Assembly: GCA_031308135.1 (NCBI GenBank) | Contig: JAHLJT010000631.1 | Span: forward strand, 215,583,773-215,647,772 | Direction of reading: 5' to 3' | Source of the DNA: Acheta domesticus | Lineage: Eukaryota > Arthropoda > Insecta > Orthoptera > Gryllidae | Length of the DNA: 64,000 bases | Shown: piece after piece, positions 24,801-39,800 of the stretch | Numbering within the stretch: position 1 is the stretch's first letter | Layout of the letters: each line of letters opens with the position of its first letter | Program-made: the position numbers and the translations under genes | Notes under the pieces: generated by a model | Database searches by the model: none | Told to the model about the DNA's origin: nothing | The model's input: the letters and a program-made list of their open reading frames with translations, nothing else

Positions 24801-27800
24801 ACAAATCAACAATAGACTCACTTTTCCACTTGAACGAGTAATTTTGTTAATTATATCAGCAAACACAACATACTGATCATTTGTTTCAACACATGATTTT
24901 TTCCACTGCAAATTTTGCCGAAGACGCACATAATCACCAAGAAACGGATGAGAAACACTGCAAAAACAAAAAAATTTGGAAAGTAGAAAATAAATTGTTT
25001 AATTACAAGTACAACACAAATAAAACCATAAACAAAGACAAAATAATAATCCAAAAAGGATAGTATTTAAGGAATCAAATACTACAGAATCACAGCAGCT
25101 TCATAACACAAAATATTTTCACCTTCGTGGGTAAGATGCCTTCCGGTCTTTAAAAATTATACTTGCAGTAACTTTCTCTCTCATTCTGTTTCGAGCAGTC
25201 TGGTCAAATTTCAATCGATATTTATGACACTAAAACACACAAATAATGACAGATGATAAAAAAATGTGTATCTACTTGTTGAGAGTCGTAAAGATAAGAA
25301 GAGTATAACAAACGAGGCTTGCATATTAATCAAGTGTAAGAATAATTTTTCATTGAAATTTGAATACTCCCTTGTTCACTTTGTTTCTTCTTTCCTTTTA
25401 GCAAGTCCAAATTTATAAGTATTCCTTGTACTCACCCTCCATTTGTGATGAAGCCTTCGAAGCAAAAGTGAAGTGTCAGTCAAGCGTTGGGGTGCAGAAG
25501 GCCACTCTCTGCTTATTGGAGATTCTGCTGATGGAACCAATGATTGTGCAAGACGCAATAAGAAGCGACGACGCTAGAACATTTTAATATACTTTCAGTT
25601 AATTTATAATAATTTAATAATGTACTTATCAAGATCTTAAAGTAAATCATTAGATATCTATGAAAAATATTTCAATAATTTAGATATCTGCTTCAGAGCA
25701 GGAAAATTACTCAAAAATGCCAATCTGTCAAAATTTTTGACATTTATTTTTGATGTCTTTGAAAAGAGAAAACTTCATAAATTTATTGGATAAGCAATAT
25801 TCAAATGATAGCTTTTGCATGTTTTGTTTTATCATATGAAGGGCTTGAAAAGGTAACAAGATAAGCTGCACCAGCCAGAACAAGCCTCACATTATTTGTA
25901 AATGTTAATGACTTGTATTGCCCATTCTCATTGGTCTATGTCCTTGCTTTCCATGACTCGACTCCGGTTGGGCAAGATTACAGTGTGCGTTTTCCTTGCA
26001 ATGTCCAAGTATATGTTTCTGTGTGATGATGAGAAAACTCACTTCTCAGGTTGAGAAGACCAGAATATGGCTTAGGGATGTCTTTGTACTAACCACACAT
26101 ATGCCTTAACCCATGGCCGCAAGGCCGGGAAGCTGCTGGTAAGCCATGGCATGTACATGGGCTGTTGAAACAAGTACAAACAGACAGAATGTTTTGTATT
26201 TGGTGAAAGAGTCTATCTTGTTTAATATTTCTATTATGAGTGTGTTCACAATAATGAAATGCTTGGGGTAGTAACAAGATGAGACACACTTTAATCAAAA
26301 TGTAGATATTAACATTTAGGAACAGCAAGAGTATTGCTGTGTCTGTTATAGCTTATCTTGATGCTGGCCCAAAGATATAACATTTGTGTAAATTAACATG
26401 AATAGATATAGACATTTGTGTAAATTCACATGAATTGGCCCTCTTTTAAAGCACCAAAGAGAACTCAGCTCCGGGAATTTGTTACTGAAGGATGGGGAAT
26501 GAGCCCCTGGAAGCACCGAAAATGGTTTTATGATGATACAGTATAATACCATAGATTATGGTATCTAAAAACCAGAGGTATTAGCAATTCAGCAACACCC
26601 TTGGGACTGCACACAACCTGCATGCACATCCTATGCACTGGTGCATCGAGACATTTCTCACAATGCAATTCAAAAATTATATTTTTGATCTTCCGTTATA
26701 TTTTTGGTTCAGGGTTTAAATCTTCCGAGAAGCTCCACTACATGGTATGAGCAGACAGACAAAAGGAGGAAATTTAATTCAAAGTAAAATTAAACTATTT
26801 GTTATTCTATGTGTTTTAATTATGTGAGTCTATCTCTGTGTTGTAATCTACCCAATGACACCTAATTAGTCTTTCTGTACTCTACTCCAAGTTATGGATT
26901 GTCAGAAACGTTGTTGAAAGAAACAATATTGTAATGAATACAATATTGGGTAGTTGTATGAAATTTGAGATAGAGTTGTTTTGACTTTGTTAAATTGTTG
27001 ATTTTTGATGAAGAGGCTTAGCAGACAAGAGAGTGAGAGTGAGCAAGAGGGAGAATGAGAAGGAGAGAGAGAGAGAGGGAGAAAGGGAGAGAGAGAGGGA
27101 AGGAGAGAGCAAGAGGGAAAGAGAGGGAAGGAGAGAGCAAGAGGGAAAGAGAGGGGGGGAGAGAGGGGGAGGTAGAAAAAGGGAAGGAGGGAGAGAGGGG
27201 AGAGAGGGAGAGAGGGGGGAGAGGGAGAGAGGGGGGAGAGGGAGAGAGGGGGGAGAGGGAGAGAGAGAGAGGGTGAGGGAGGGGCAGAGAGAGGGAAACA
27301 CAGAGAGAGTGAGAGAAAAAAATAAGGTCCAGATTGCTTATTTGTGGTGTAGTTTTCACATTTTAATAATTCTTAACTACTCTGTTAATTGTTTTTTACA
27401 ACTGTATGTAAAAATGTAAAATTATATTTGTTAAATAACAGAAATGCAATCGTCATTTTTCCTCTAATTTCACTTTGGTACATTATTTGATTCTTCCCCA
27501 TCTGCTGTTCGCATTTCACATACTCATGCTTGTAGCACAGATTCTTATCTTCTATTCATTCTCAACGCACATTCATCACATCTGACAATGTGACAAGGAA
27601 TGACAGAAGAGATGGGCAGAAGCACATAGCTTGATATGTTATTTTTCATGGTATATCTATCCAACATGTGCTGCCAAGAGATTGATTTTTTGTTACGCTT
27701 TTGCATCATTCAAATAAAAAATGAAGGAGTACCTGAAGTAGAATGTAACGAATCTGGATTACAGAAGCAGCCCATTCTAACTGTCTCCGCCGCTTCAATT

Positions 27801-30800
27801 CCCTATATTCTTCCCTTGCCTGCAATACAAGAAAAAGGCTGTCAATCTGGTGGCATTATTCACTGATGGGACTTCAAACCTGATGACTATTAAAAGGGAA
27901 TTAAGGTCAGCAACTGAAGACCTGCAAATCAAACTACCACAACAAACTAGAGTAAAGAAAGCTGTAAAATAATTACTTTAATACACCTTGGACATTGGTA
28001 CAAAAGGATATTTTACTGCACTTTGTTTCAAAAATAATTATGAAATAGCTTACCATCAACTTGCTGGCTCTAATTAAGCATCAGGACAACCTTTCATCTA
28101 AAGGCATACAAATTTGTTCAAGAAAAATTTATCCTACTGACTAAAAACAACAAAGAACAGGACATTTTCAAATAGAGACCTTGGTGTCAGGTAGATAATG
28201 ATGTTACACCAACTCATCCTAGAAAGGGTTTATTTCAAAAGATACTCCAGTGCAGAATTACAACTAAGGAACATCAAAATGTGAAGCATTACAAGGAATA
28301 ACAAGAAGGTGCAAAAACACTGAAAACATCTGGAAACATCAGCAACATACCACATTGTAAAGGCACCACAAATGCCTTCGCCCCTCAAAGGATATTCCAA
28401 AGCGACACTCCTGCATTGGCAAAGAATAATTAGTATTACACAAGTGACTGAATTGAGAAATGTAATACTCATATAACTAAGGTCTTACTTACTCTCCAAC
28501 TACGCCAGGCAGATGCTATCACAGTTTGTGCTCTTCTCATTTTTAAGAACCGTGTTCTCTGCCAGTGTCCTCGCCATGTTTTCTGGATCAAAGCAGCTAG
28601 ATCTTCAAGACGTGCACGTCGAAATTCTTCGAGTTCATAGACCTAGAAATAAATGAAAAGTGAAAGCAATAATATTTAATAACTAAACTGAATTTTGGAA
28701 AAAAGTTCCATGGTATTCCTTCATTTTCAATGTGAATTAGAAGAAATAGAAAGTCACAGTTTCCATTGAACTGATATTGTAAAAACAGAAAATATTCCTT
28801 TATGGTAGATGTTAGAAGCACATACAGTATGTGAAAGGTAATACTGAATAAGAGACTTAAAAAATATTTCCAGAGAATGTATGTAATGCCTAATGATATT
28901 TTCAGAACTCCTCCAAAACATTGTTTTAGATGCTTCCTTTCTCCTTGGTGCTTAACACCAAATACTTAAATCAAACCCTAAGAATAGCTTTTATTATTTA
29001 TTTATTTGATTGTCAGCCTTCTGAAAGGAAATGATTTAACAAAGAATATTCATCAAAAGACACATGAAACAATTTTTTTTGTTCCACATACGTAATTTTT
29101 TAAACAAATTATAACACAACTTTTGAAAATGGCACCACTATTTCAAAATATTCAAATTTTTCAGCTATTCCTTTTAAAAAATGTTTTTCTCTCATACAAA
29201 AATGGATTTTTTTAACAATACTTCTGGAAGAGTGATTTGATTTCTTCACATGAACTAACTTTAGTCCTGAAATGCAAATTAAGTTGCAATGAAAATATCT
29301 ATAAAAAGCAATTTTTTATATTGAAGGATGGGGAAAAAATAAGTACAAAAACTGCATTTCCCCCTCCTCTCCTTCCCAATATCAAGAAACATTAGTTTAC
29401 TCCATTGGGGAGTATCTTCTTCAAAAGTCCCATATTAGTTTGTCAGGTTTTGTACTGATTATTGTGAGAATAAAATATAAAATTTTCTTGAAATGTTTTC
29501 AATGGATACCTACTGTACGTGGGCTTCGCATAAAAAGCTTCGTTCTGCCAAATGCAAATTCACCACTGGGAATGGGAAGATCTCGCACCAAGTAAGACAC
29601 TCCTTCCACTGGAGTTCCTTGCCAGCTAGGCCAAGTGCGAAGTGACAGCATTTTATAGCGCTCCAAAAATTGCATGTATGGTAACCGGTGACAAAATCCT
29701 GCTCGTCGAACCCGTACAGTTTCCACAAGGCTGTTACAGTATACGAGCAGTATTTTAGAAATACACTTGATGGTTAAATAAATAGTTCTTGAAACTAAAA
29801 ACATTTGTACAACAAGAATACTCTAAGAAAAATTTCTGGAGTAAAAATTTAAAATCTAAAGGCCATCAAGGAAAAGATGGTCAAGGAGAAGAGAAAGGAG
29901 AAGGAGAAGAGGAAGGGGAAGGAGAAGGAGAAGGAGGAGGAGAAGGAGAAAGAGGAGAAGGAGGAGGAGGAGAAGGAGAAGAAGGAGGAGAAGGAGAAGA
30001 AGAAGGAGAAAGATATGGAGAGAAGTAGAAGTAGTGGAGAAAGGAAGGAAAACAAACAAATACATAAATGGAGACAATTAAATCATAAATAAAGAAATTT
30101 AAAATTATTCAGTCAGAAATGCAAACATTTGAACAGAAGAAAAATTAACAAGAAACCTTATTATTTTCATTTAATTCAATTAAATAGCTGCTTAGCTCAA
30201 ATCAAAATTTTTCAATCTTAATTGAACATCTTTGCATTTTCATTCTTAAGAGTATTTTTTCTTCCTCATGTAAACAGAGTAGGAAAAGGATTGTTGATGT
30301 GCAAATTATCAATCAAAATATTCTGATGGTAATATACATTTTGAGGACCTATGACTGCCTTCATGTTCATTAGTAAACATCATTTTTTACATTGCACACA
30401 TTTTTTCAAAAATTACTATTCTACTTTCAGGTTTAACATGAGGAATGGCAAGTTTAACGGAACCCTTTTATTTTTACAGGTCTGCATGAACAGCACTACA
30501 TTTATAAACTAGTGGTGCTACAAAATGGAACAGACTTTCTTGTAGTAATTAGTTTTCTAATTTTATTGGTCTGGGGCACACTTTCGGTCTGGCCCCATCC
30601 TCTAGTAACTGCCACCTATTGCCACAAGAACTTAATATTTTAAAAAAATTTCTCAATTTTTCGGTTTCCTAATGGTAAATTCAAAATATTACTTTTAGAA
30701 TATTAAAGAGTACAACCTTGTCCTACATGGAAATTTTCATTGAAAAATTAGGAGCCATTTTTAAGAAAATATTGTTTAAGCATTAAGGTAAAAGTGAAAT

Positions 30801-33800
30801 TTGAAGATCTTTTTTACTGAAATCTTTTGAGTTTTTGAAAAACTTTATTGGAAGTCATTTAAAGCACTTCTACTTACAAAAGTAATGATGTTTACAAATC
30901 ACTGGAAATTTGCATATTAATGGCATAAAATATATTCAGAAAAAATTATATTTGTGTAAATATTTGAAATAAACAAAAGAATACAGAAAAATGCACTTTG
31001 TGTTATCTTAAGCAGTGCAACTAGCACTATCAGTTCAAAAAGTTTAAAGAAAACATTTGGTGCAATTTTTAACAAAATGGCGTTTGAATGTTTCGGGAAA
31101 TGGAGAATTTTGGGCTTGTTTTCACAGAAAACTTTTGAGTTTTCGAGAAACTTTATATGACATCATTTCAGCACATGTGCTCATAAATGCAATAATGTGA
31201 ACAAATCACTTCTAATAGAAATAGTAATGATGTGACAGACAAGTAAAAAAAAATTACATTTTTGTAATTTTTGAAAAAACAAGGCAATTGCCCTCCCCCC
31301 CAAAAAAAAACACCACCAACAACAACACAACCTTTTGCAATTTCCGAAAATTCAGAGTTAACCATGAAAATGGAACCTATGTTACCTTTATAAGTGTATT
31401 TTACTCTATGGTTACAAGAAATTAAAAGAAAAAATTTGGAGACTTTTTTGAGAAAATTTTGAAAATGTTCCAAGGGCTTCATATAAAGAAAAAACAAACA
31501 AAAATTAATGAATATTTTTCAAAATTTCAGAGCTTCAACTCAGTCCAGATCAACATGGGTTTAGTTAGTTTGACGCAAATCATGTGCATAATTTTGGCAC
31601 TAGTGTTGTTCACATACACCCAACAGACGGAAAGAGAAGGAAGACCAGACGGATGGATGGAAGTTTTGAAAAGAAAAACCCTTTTTTTGTATCAAGGGAC
31701 CCCAAAATGTGAATTTCCATTGAAATCTTGAAATTTATTTTCCGCAGCATTATGTTACTTTCTCTATACTATGTATATTACTCTGTATATACGAATGTAT
31801 GTGAGAAATTAAAATGTTTGCAAACCCTGATATTTGAGATTCTTCAATTTACTCCTGCAAGATTAGAACATTTTAGTTTTTTGAAATCCCACATTTGTTT
31901 AAATTGGAATGTAACAATATTGTTAAAATACATTTTCAACATTTTCTCGAAAATTGCTGAAACATGTTTTTTAACATTTTATACAGATACAGACCTTAAT
32001 CATAATAACTGTCATTTCTATTAAAACTATTTAATTTTTAAAACTTACATTTTTTTCTTATTGTGCATTTTCAATAATTGCATTACAGATATATTTTAAA
32101 TGATACATATTATTACAGATGATTTAGTAAACAAAAAATAGAAATAAATGAAAGATTAAATTACTATATAGTGATGCTTAAAATTTAAAAAAAATATAAT
32201 TATTAACCTAACCAATATCTTCTACATCATGATTATAATAATAAACTAATTGTAACCAATTTATTTATTGAAATTTTTTCAATAAATTTTCTCAAAATAT
32301 TATGTTCCAAATTTTTTTGAAGAATTTGAAGTTTTTGTAAACAGTATTCATTTACAAATGTGACTGGAGAATTTAAAGCTGGAATAGCTTGGAGATGACA
32401 TTGTCATGATGATGAATTTTGTTGATAATTTTTCAAAAGTATTTATTCAGAGTTAGCAAATATAACTATTAACTACATGCAGAAAAATGCATAATATGTG
32501 TTATAAGAAAGTGTGTGCTACATCATAGAACCACTAGATTTAATGATATAGAAATCATAGTAATTATTTCTAGAAAATAGAGCACCCAGGTTATACATGG
32601 GAAATGTTCTTTAAATAGATTATACTCACCCTAAATATCTAACTTGGTGTTGTACTAAAGCAAGTTCAAAAATGCGAGGTTGCTTTAACTCATTAGGCTT
32701 AATGCATCTAATGTAGTGAGCATGTCTACCAGCTAAAGATCGAGCTAAAGCAGTCAGAGAAACTTTGAACTGGGCACCAGCAGTTGCTGGTCGTTTTAGA
32801 GAAGGCCTTTTAGGATTTCCTGCAGAAGAAAGTTAATTTAATTTTTTTGTCTGTTAAAACACACAATTCAATGAAGAATATTTTGAACCAATTATTTACA
32901 GACAGTTAATTCTTCTTTAATTTTCTTACTACTACAATTCAAATCCTACGTCTTTGGATTCTTCTTCAGGTACTACATATTTATTCAATACAAGCGGAAC
33001 ACAATAATTACCCTTAGACCATAATGTGCATGAACCATTACAAATAAAATTACTATTTAGACAACTCACCATCAGTTCCTAGTTTTCATCAACTTAACAA
33101 GTAACATATGGATATGATGGATGGGATTCAACTAACATTTACCACAGAGTCCATTGTAATTTATTGATAGGTGGATACATTTGTCTCTATGAAACTGCGA
33201 TTCATATTAAGTAATTTTAGATTTCAGTGTTACCATCTTAACAATATTCATCAACAAACTGATGTTTACTTAGGTTAGTTGGTATTACTTATTTGTCAAC
33301 AGTACACAGAATCTCACCTCGGTTAACTAAACAAGTATTTTATAAATATATTGTAATTTGTTAGTGTCTGAGTCTTCAGCGTATTGTCCATTTTATATAA
33401 ATGTATGATCTCTGACATAAGACTTTTCCTGTAGTTGTTTTCTTAGTCTAACATTATTACCTCATTTCAGTTTACAATGTGTTGGTGTAGTAACACGAGT
33501 ATAGTGATGGTGTGTTTATATTGTGGCAGTTTCATGTTGTCCGTAAGTTCTTTAATTTTAATATTGAGTTCTCTTTTGCTCCTACCTATGTTTTAGCTTT
33601 ACAGCCTTCCTGGTTACAGTTGATTTGGTACACTGTAGGCCTATTATGTATGTTCTTTCTGGGTAAGGGTCTCTTTTTTCCTTGCAATAAACTGGTTAAA
33701 TTTATTATTCATTTTATATACCACACTTATGTTGTGTCCCAACAAAAACAAGTTGGTTCACAATTGGTTCAAAAAATTCATTATTAAACACTCACATAAA

Positions 33801-36800
33801 TCTATTTAGAGGCACAATTCAATGACTTCATTAACCAACCTTCTGGAAAGAGCAGTTTCAACAAAGAATGTTGACATCGATACATTGCCAAAGATAGATC
33901 ACGGGGTAAAATATCATTATTCTTGTCTACAAAACCACGCACATCATAAGTGACAGCTCCAGCAAAATGTCGTAACCTGAAAAATGCAGAAAATATGAAA
34001 TGAAACTAATATATTAACTTCAATGTTACACTAAATTTTAGAAATACGCTATCAGAACCTGAAGCAGCCAGGGGGAACACTATTGTCAGCACTGTGAGCA
34101 GTAGACAGAAGACCACGATGGGCAGGACATTGAGAGAGTCGAGAAAGAAACATTTCATCTGATAACATACTTATTCCTGCTTCATCCAAAGAGAAAGTAG
34201 ACCACCATGATTCTGGAAATAAAAAAAATAGAAATGAAGCAAAAGTGGAATTTTATATAAAGAAGGACTATAATAAATATATAAGTTTAAAAAAACAAAA
34301 CAAAAAACAATTTTTCTAACAAATGTGAAAAATTACATTATGCTAATACCTTTTCAATAAAATCACAAAGAGATTGATTACATGGAAAGTCCACATGAGA
34401 CCATTCAAGACCTTCTCTTACATATTCTTCTTGCTCTAAACGCAGTGTTGTTTCTGTCACAACTTGATGTAACTTTTCATTACAAAAGTTAATGACAAAT
34501 TGTTCAAAACCATTACGTTCCATTACTTCAAAACCATAAACATCAAGAAGGCCCAAAACTCTTCGTCTACCATAGGGTTTCACCTAAAAAAGTGATTTTT
34601 AAATACAAATATATTAAATTTTTTCAGTTTGTGAGATCCAGCTGTGCAAGTAATTAAGGTCTCAGTCAAATTTGAGAAGAAATGATCAATTTCATTAGTA
34701 TCTTTGATCATGAGTATCAGACAATAATAGTCACCTTTCATATACATTTCTTTATTCCTGACCACCAAACATTAACAATTTGTTTTAACACTAAAGAGCA
34801 AAACTAATCGATAGGGCCCAAGTTTTTGGGATTTTATTTTATTTTATTTCCTCTTATTACAATAAAACTGACTTATGTTCACTACAATGGGTAAATAAGG
34901 AAATGGTCTCACAGATAGTGATTTCAAAAATTGTCCTTAAAGTAACTTAATTCATATATCGTTTTGTTGAATCCATTCACATTGTGTTTTAATCTCTCAA
35001 TCCCTGTCCTGCCATCTCCCTTTCTTAGAAATTGTATCTCTGATATTTATTTTCTTTATTTCTAAATAACCTGAGAACTGAAAAGAAATGAAATAATCCA
35101 AGTATATTAAAATATATTTTAAATTCACATTGAACTAAAACTACTATCTATTTAATGGCAGGCAGAATTAATTTCTCTAAAATTTCTTCAACAAATTATA
35201 TGACTTGAAAACAGGAAATTAGTTTGGGAGAAATACTGATTTGTTTTCATACCAGGTTAACACTCACAAATTTAGTATTTCACAAACTCTAAACATGAAG
35301 GTCTGTCAAGGCCCTGTTATTTTGATTTATTCATTAGTATGAAAAGTGCTTCTATCACAGTGTGATGACTACATTTCAGACACGTCTGTCAATAAGGAAA
35401 TGATGCAGCAATAAAATTTCATTCTTAACACTAATATCACATTGTTAAGTTATTTTTAAAATTATATTTCTTTCAATATGCACATTTTGCCTTATTGACA
35501 CTTAAATGTTCAATCTGAAAACTTTTTGGAACAAGAGTGGTTCACGTATTTAATGTAGAAAAAACAAACAAAAAAATACAGAAAAAGTGTGACATTATCA
35601 AGAAGAGAATTAAACAGGACTCAACCTAAGGATCTGGGCCCTACTATCACTATCACTAATTTATTGTGAGTTATAATACAAATCTAATAATAATAATAAT
35701 AATTATTATATTAATAATTACATTTTCAGTGATAATAGTAATAATAACAACAACATTGAAAATAAAATAATGATTTCAGACCTTTGTAGAATCATTCACA
35801 CGACTAACAAGCCAAGTGAAAAGACGACTGTAGAGGGCTCTACAAAGCAAATCTCTAGTTCGAGCAGCTTCTGAAGCACCAAGTTCTGCAATAACTTCTT
35901 CATCTGTACCACTTCCCAGTAGATCACAAACATCAAAGAGATCTGGCAAATTTCAGGGGCTATAATTAAAAAACAAAATGACTGCATTTTATCATATGCA
36001 TTAAAATTCTTTCAAAATACCTCGACTGCTGCTCTTAGCTGGAGAACCAGTCTTTTTGGGTGATGAACAACACTTTGGTGGTGGTGGGCAGAATGTTACA
36101 CAACGCTGAGTAAGTGCTGCGTGCAAGACAGCCATGTCGGCTCCCAGTAATTGAGATACCTCAAAAAGCTCTGTAGAGGATCAGTAAAGTAAATTTTAAA
36201 TAAAATTGTATTTATAGAACATAAAATAATTGTTGACTAATTCTCACAGTAACTTACCATATTCATTACTAATAGCACAGCCTTCAGTCCCATCAATGTT
36301 TGTTGTTGGCAAAAAAGTGACATTACCCAACTTCAATACTGATGCCACTACTTTTAACAATGAGACTATTTCATCTGATGAAATACCCATCACTTCCATT
36401 GCATGCTGCAAGATTATTAATGAAAAGTACACAATATAGGCCAGCTACATGGATATGTATATTATAGTACATCTATCATATATATAATTCACAAATCAAA
36501 ACTAGTGGTTTTCAATCACAATAGCACATACTTTCTTGTATTATTTGCAACAGTTAAAGCATTAACATATAACACAAGTCTGCAAGGGTTTCCAGAGCGA
36601 GAAAAAAGCACTTTTGCAGTCTCAAGGGCTCCCCATAACTTGGATTTTAACTACACTATATTGTATAGTGAAAGAAAGTAATATTCTGTTTATATGTGCA
36701 AGAAAAATCCACTTTTTCAATATCAGGGTTACAGAAAATGGTATTTCTGTTAAAAAATCAGTATTTTTTTCTGCAGTATCCCACATTATGTAGAAGTATT

Positions 36801-39800
36801 TGAAAAAGGAAAACAAAGTAGAGATTAATAATGAATTTATTTTGATTCTAACAATAATAGTTTTCAGCTTATTGGCCCTGAGATATTATAGGATTCTGTG
36901 CTGGAGGCTTGGGCAAATCATGAGTTGAAAAGGGAGAAAGGGATTATAAAATGGTGATACTAGGAATGGTGACAAGGAAAGAAATGTTAAGAACTACCAA
37001 ATAAAGAACATTAATTTTACTCTTTTACTAAGCTCTTTGAACTGATAATCTGAGTAATTCAGAGCAGATATTTTGCAAATAGAAGTATCAACCATGTGCC
37101 CTTTCCATGCTTCCCACAATCCTGTGCAAGGACATTAATTTTACTCTTTTACTAAGAGGTTTGAATTGATAACTGAACTAAGCTGTTTGAACTGAAATGT
37201 AAAACAATTCAATTATATTTTCAAAAACATTCAAAATACAGTTCACAGTGATTGTATGGATGTTTAGTGTTTTTACAGTATGTATTTGCAATGAATAGTT
37301 ACTGTCTTGTTCCAGATTTAGTTAATCTCCTTCATTGTATTATTTTTGGGGAATGAGTCGTGAAAGACATGAAACAATGTTTTTGGAGTTTTGATTTCTC
37401 ATACAGTACTTACATATGTAGTACTATCTACATATGTAGCACTTTTTTTTTTTTTTTTTTTTTTTAACATTCTGCAACCATTACTTTTGTGTGATGTAAT
37501 CGCTAGAGTTTATCTAATAAATATAAAAATCCTTTTAATTTTTATTCATATTAAAAAAGAAATTCTATTCAAATTTGCATAATTCATTAGTAATCTCTAA
37601 AATTAGAGAACAAAAGAAATCTTTTTCTGTTAGGAACAGCAAAAACTGACAGAAGATTAAATAAGCAGCAGAATTCAAATAAATAAGTAACAACACAAGA
37701 TTTGACTCTCATATAAACTGGAATTCATGTAGAATATCTTACTGGGCAAATGAGTAAAGAAGAGGCAGGTAGTGGAATGTGGTTGTTCGATACTATTGCG
37801 GTGAAATTGATTAATAAATATAGTAATTTCATGTTGTAAGACAGTAGGTAATTTTGGAGAAAAACTCCAAAAAAATAAACAAGTATTACTACAATACCAT
37901 TACATTCAAGTCATAATGTAATACTACACACATAAAATGTATCATTCCAAGAAATCTGTACTAATTTGGATGAACTTAAACGAATATGAATTACAAATAG
38001 AGAATGAAAAGACAACTACATTATATAATACAATTTTATAAAAATCAGATTAAACTCATAGTATAATTTTAGTCGGATAGTTGTTTTATTATAAATTACA
38101 TTATTTGAATTAGATCTCATTGTGCTAAAAATTACATTGTAAATTGATTGTAACATTTATTTATTGCAAAATATATTTTAATTTCTTTTGCTTCATAGAA
38201 AGTCAGAAATTAATGTAAAGGAGATTCAAAAGATAGATATAGAGATATATTTATTACATTTGCTTTGAACTTGTTCTGACAAAATGAATTTGGCTGCTTC
38301 ACAGGGGCCAATCCAACCCCTGTGAATCATCCTAGACCCTACCACTGTCCTAATTCCTTCCCAATTCTGGCTGCTGGGTAGTAACACAAGAGCACGTTAG
38401 AGAGAGAGAGAGTTGCGTATGCGGAGATGCTACCTGGCGGTCCTCTTCACGACTCCTGACACAACTTACGGACTATCAACTGCTAACAGTAGAATATAAA
38501 GTATAGTTTAACAGATCATTACTCCATAAAAATGTGTTTCTAAGCCAAGTTCTTGACTTAGAGGAATATTGTCATAGAAATACTAATTTGGGTGGCCATT
38601 CATTTCTGGGAACAAATTTCCCAGACTATTCCTCATTTTCCAATGCATTTTGTCCCTGATCAGATTTGCAATTTCACACTACACAAAGAGAATATTAAAG
38701 CAGTATCCTACAAATTGGTTCTCTGGTTTCATCTTGATGAAGTAACACAAAATGACATTTCTCATCAAATACAAATTGAGTAAAAAATAAAGCTGTACTA
38801 ATGTTTTTAAGGAATAATATCTAGTTTTATACCCTCTCAAAATTTTCCCTGATTTCTAATGATGCTCCTACAAATTTCCTTTTTTCCCCTTAATTTTCCA
38901 GAGCAATGAAATTCCTTGATGCTTCTTGGTTTTCCAGAAAGTGGCAAGTGGAAATTAGAACCTAATAATCTCTAAATAAATATTTTGTCCTTATTTTCCT
39001 TTGATGTATACATTATAATACTTCATTCCACTGTAATTCACTTCCTTTCAAATAATAATAATAATAATAATAATAACAACAACAACAATAATAATAACAA
39101 TAATTGTAATAATAACAAAATCAATAATAACAATAGTGAGATTGAATTTTATTATTTGGAGAAATAATAGAGTAATTTAATTTTTAAGTTAAGATAAAAA
39201 TAGTAACAAGCACGGAAATAAACTAGCAGACTGATTTATGTTTTAATTGGATTGTCAAATAAAGCCACATGATGTCTTTGATATGAAAAGATCAGAAAAA
39301 AGAAAGAGCTGCTTGAAAGCTCAAGTGGGCATGAACTAAACTGATATATATCTTTATGTGCACTAAGAGGGAAGTATACCTTAGTTGTTTGAAAATCTTG
39401 TCGATCATCGCGTGCCCCAGGACATGATGATGGTCTGCAGCTCCTCAGGACGGCATAATTTTCAGGATTGCGCTGCAGCTTCAGCGCCTCTGGAATCAAT
39501 TTTAAGTTGCAGGCAAAGCAATGCCCTAAGAATTCATAATTGTCTCAGGAGGCAAACTTACTGAGCAACTGGATATCTGCTCCTGCAAGAAGCTGGTAGA
39601 AAATATGAAAATTGCGCTCTCCTGCAGCTTGTCCCGTCACTCGAGACTGCAACATAAATGCTAAGTCATGCTGGTGAGACTTAATGAAAACACTGAGTAG
39701 AAGACAATTGTTGAAAATATTTCCAAAAATTTCTTAACAAATTCAGTAAAGTATAGTAAAGACATTTAATGAGGCAAAACTGAAATGTTAATGAACTATT

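Noticed and set aside
24851..25054. A 67-codon minus frame with hydrophobic stretches
   Set aside because: It is an off-frame reading across myosin exon 21; the correct frame carries the TH1 sequence.
26990..27419. Frames of 70-128 codons rich in Arg/Glu/Gly or Ser/Leu/Pro
   Set aside because: They are products of the GA-rich simple repeat.
38985..39167. A 60-codon frame with a long Asn run
   Set aside because: It is the AAT/AAC microsatellite.
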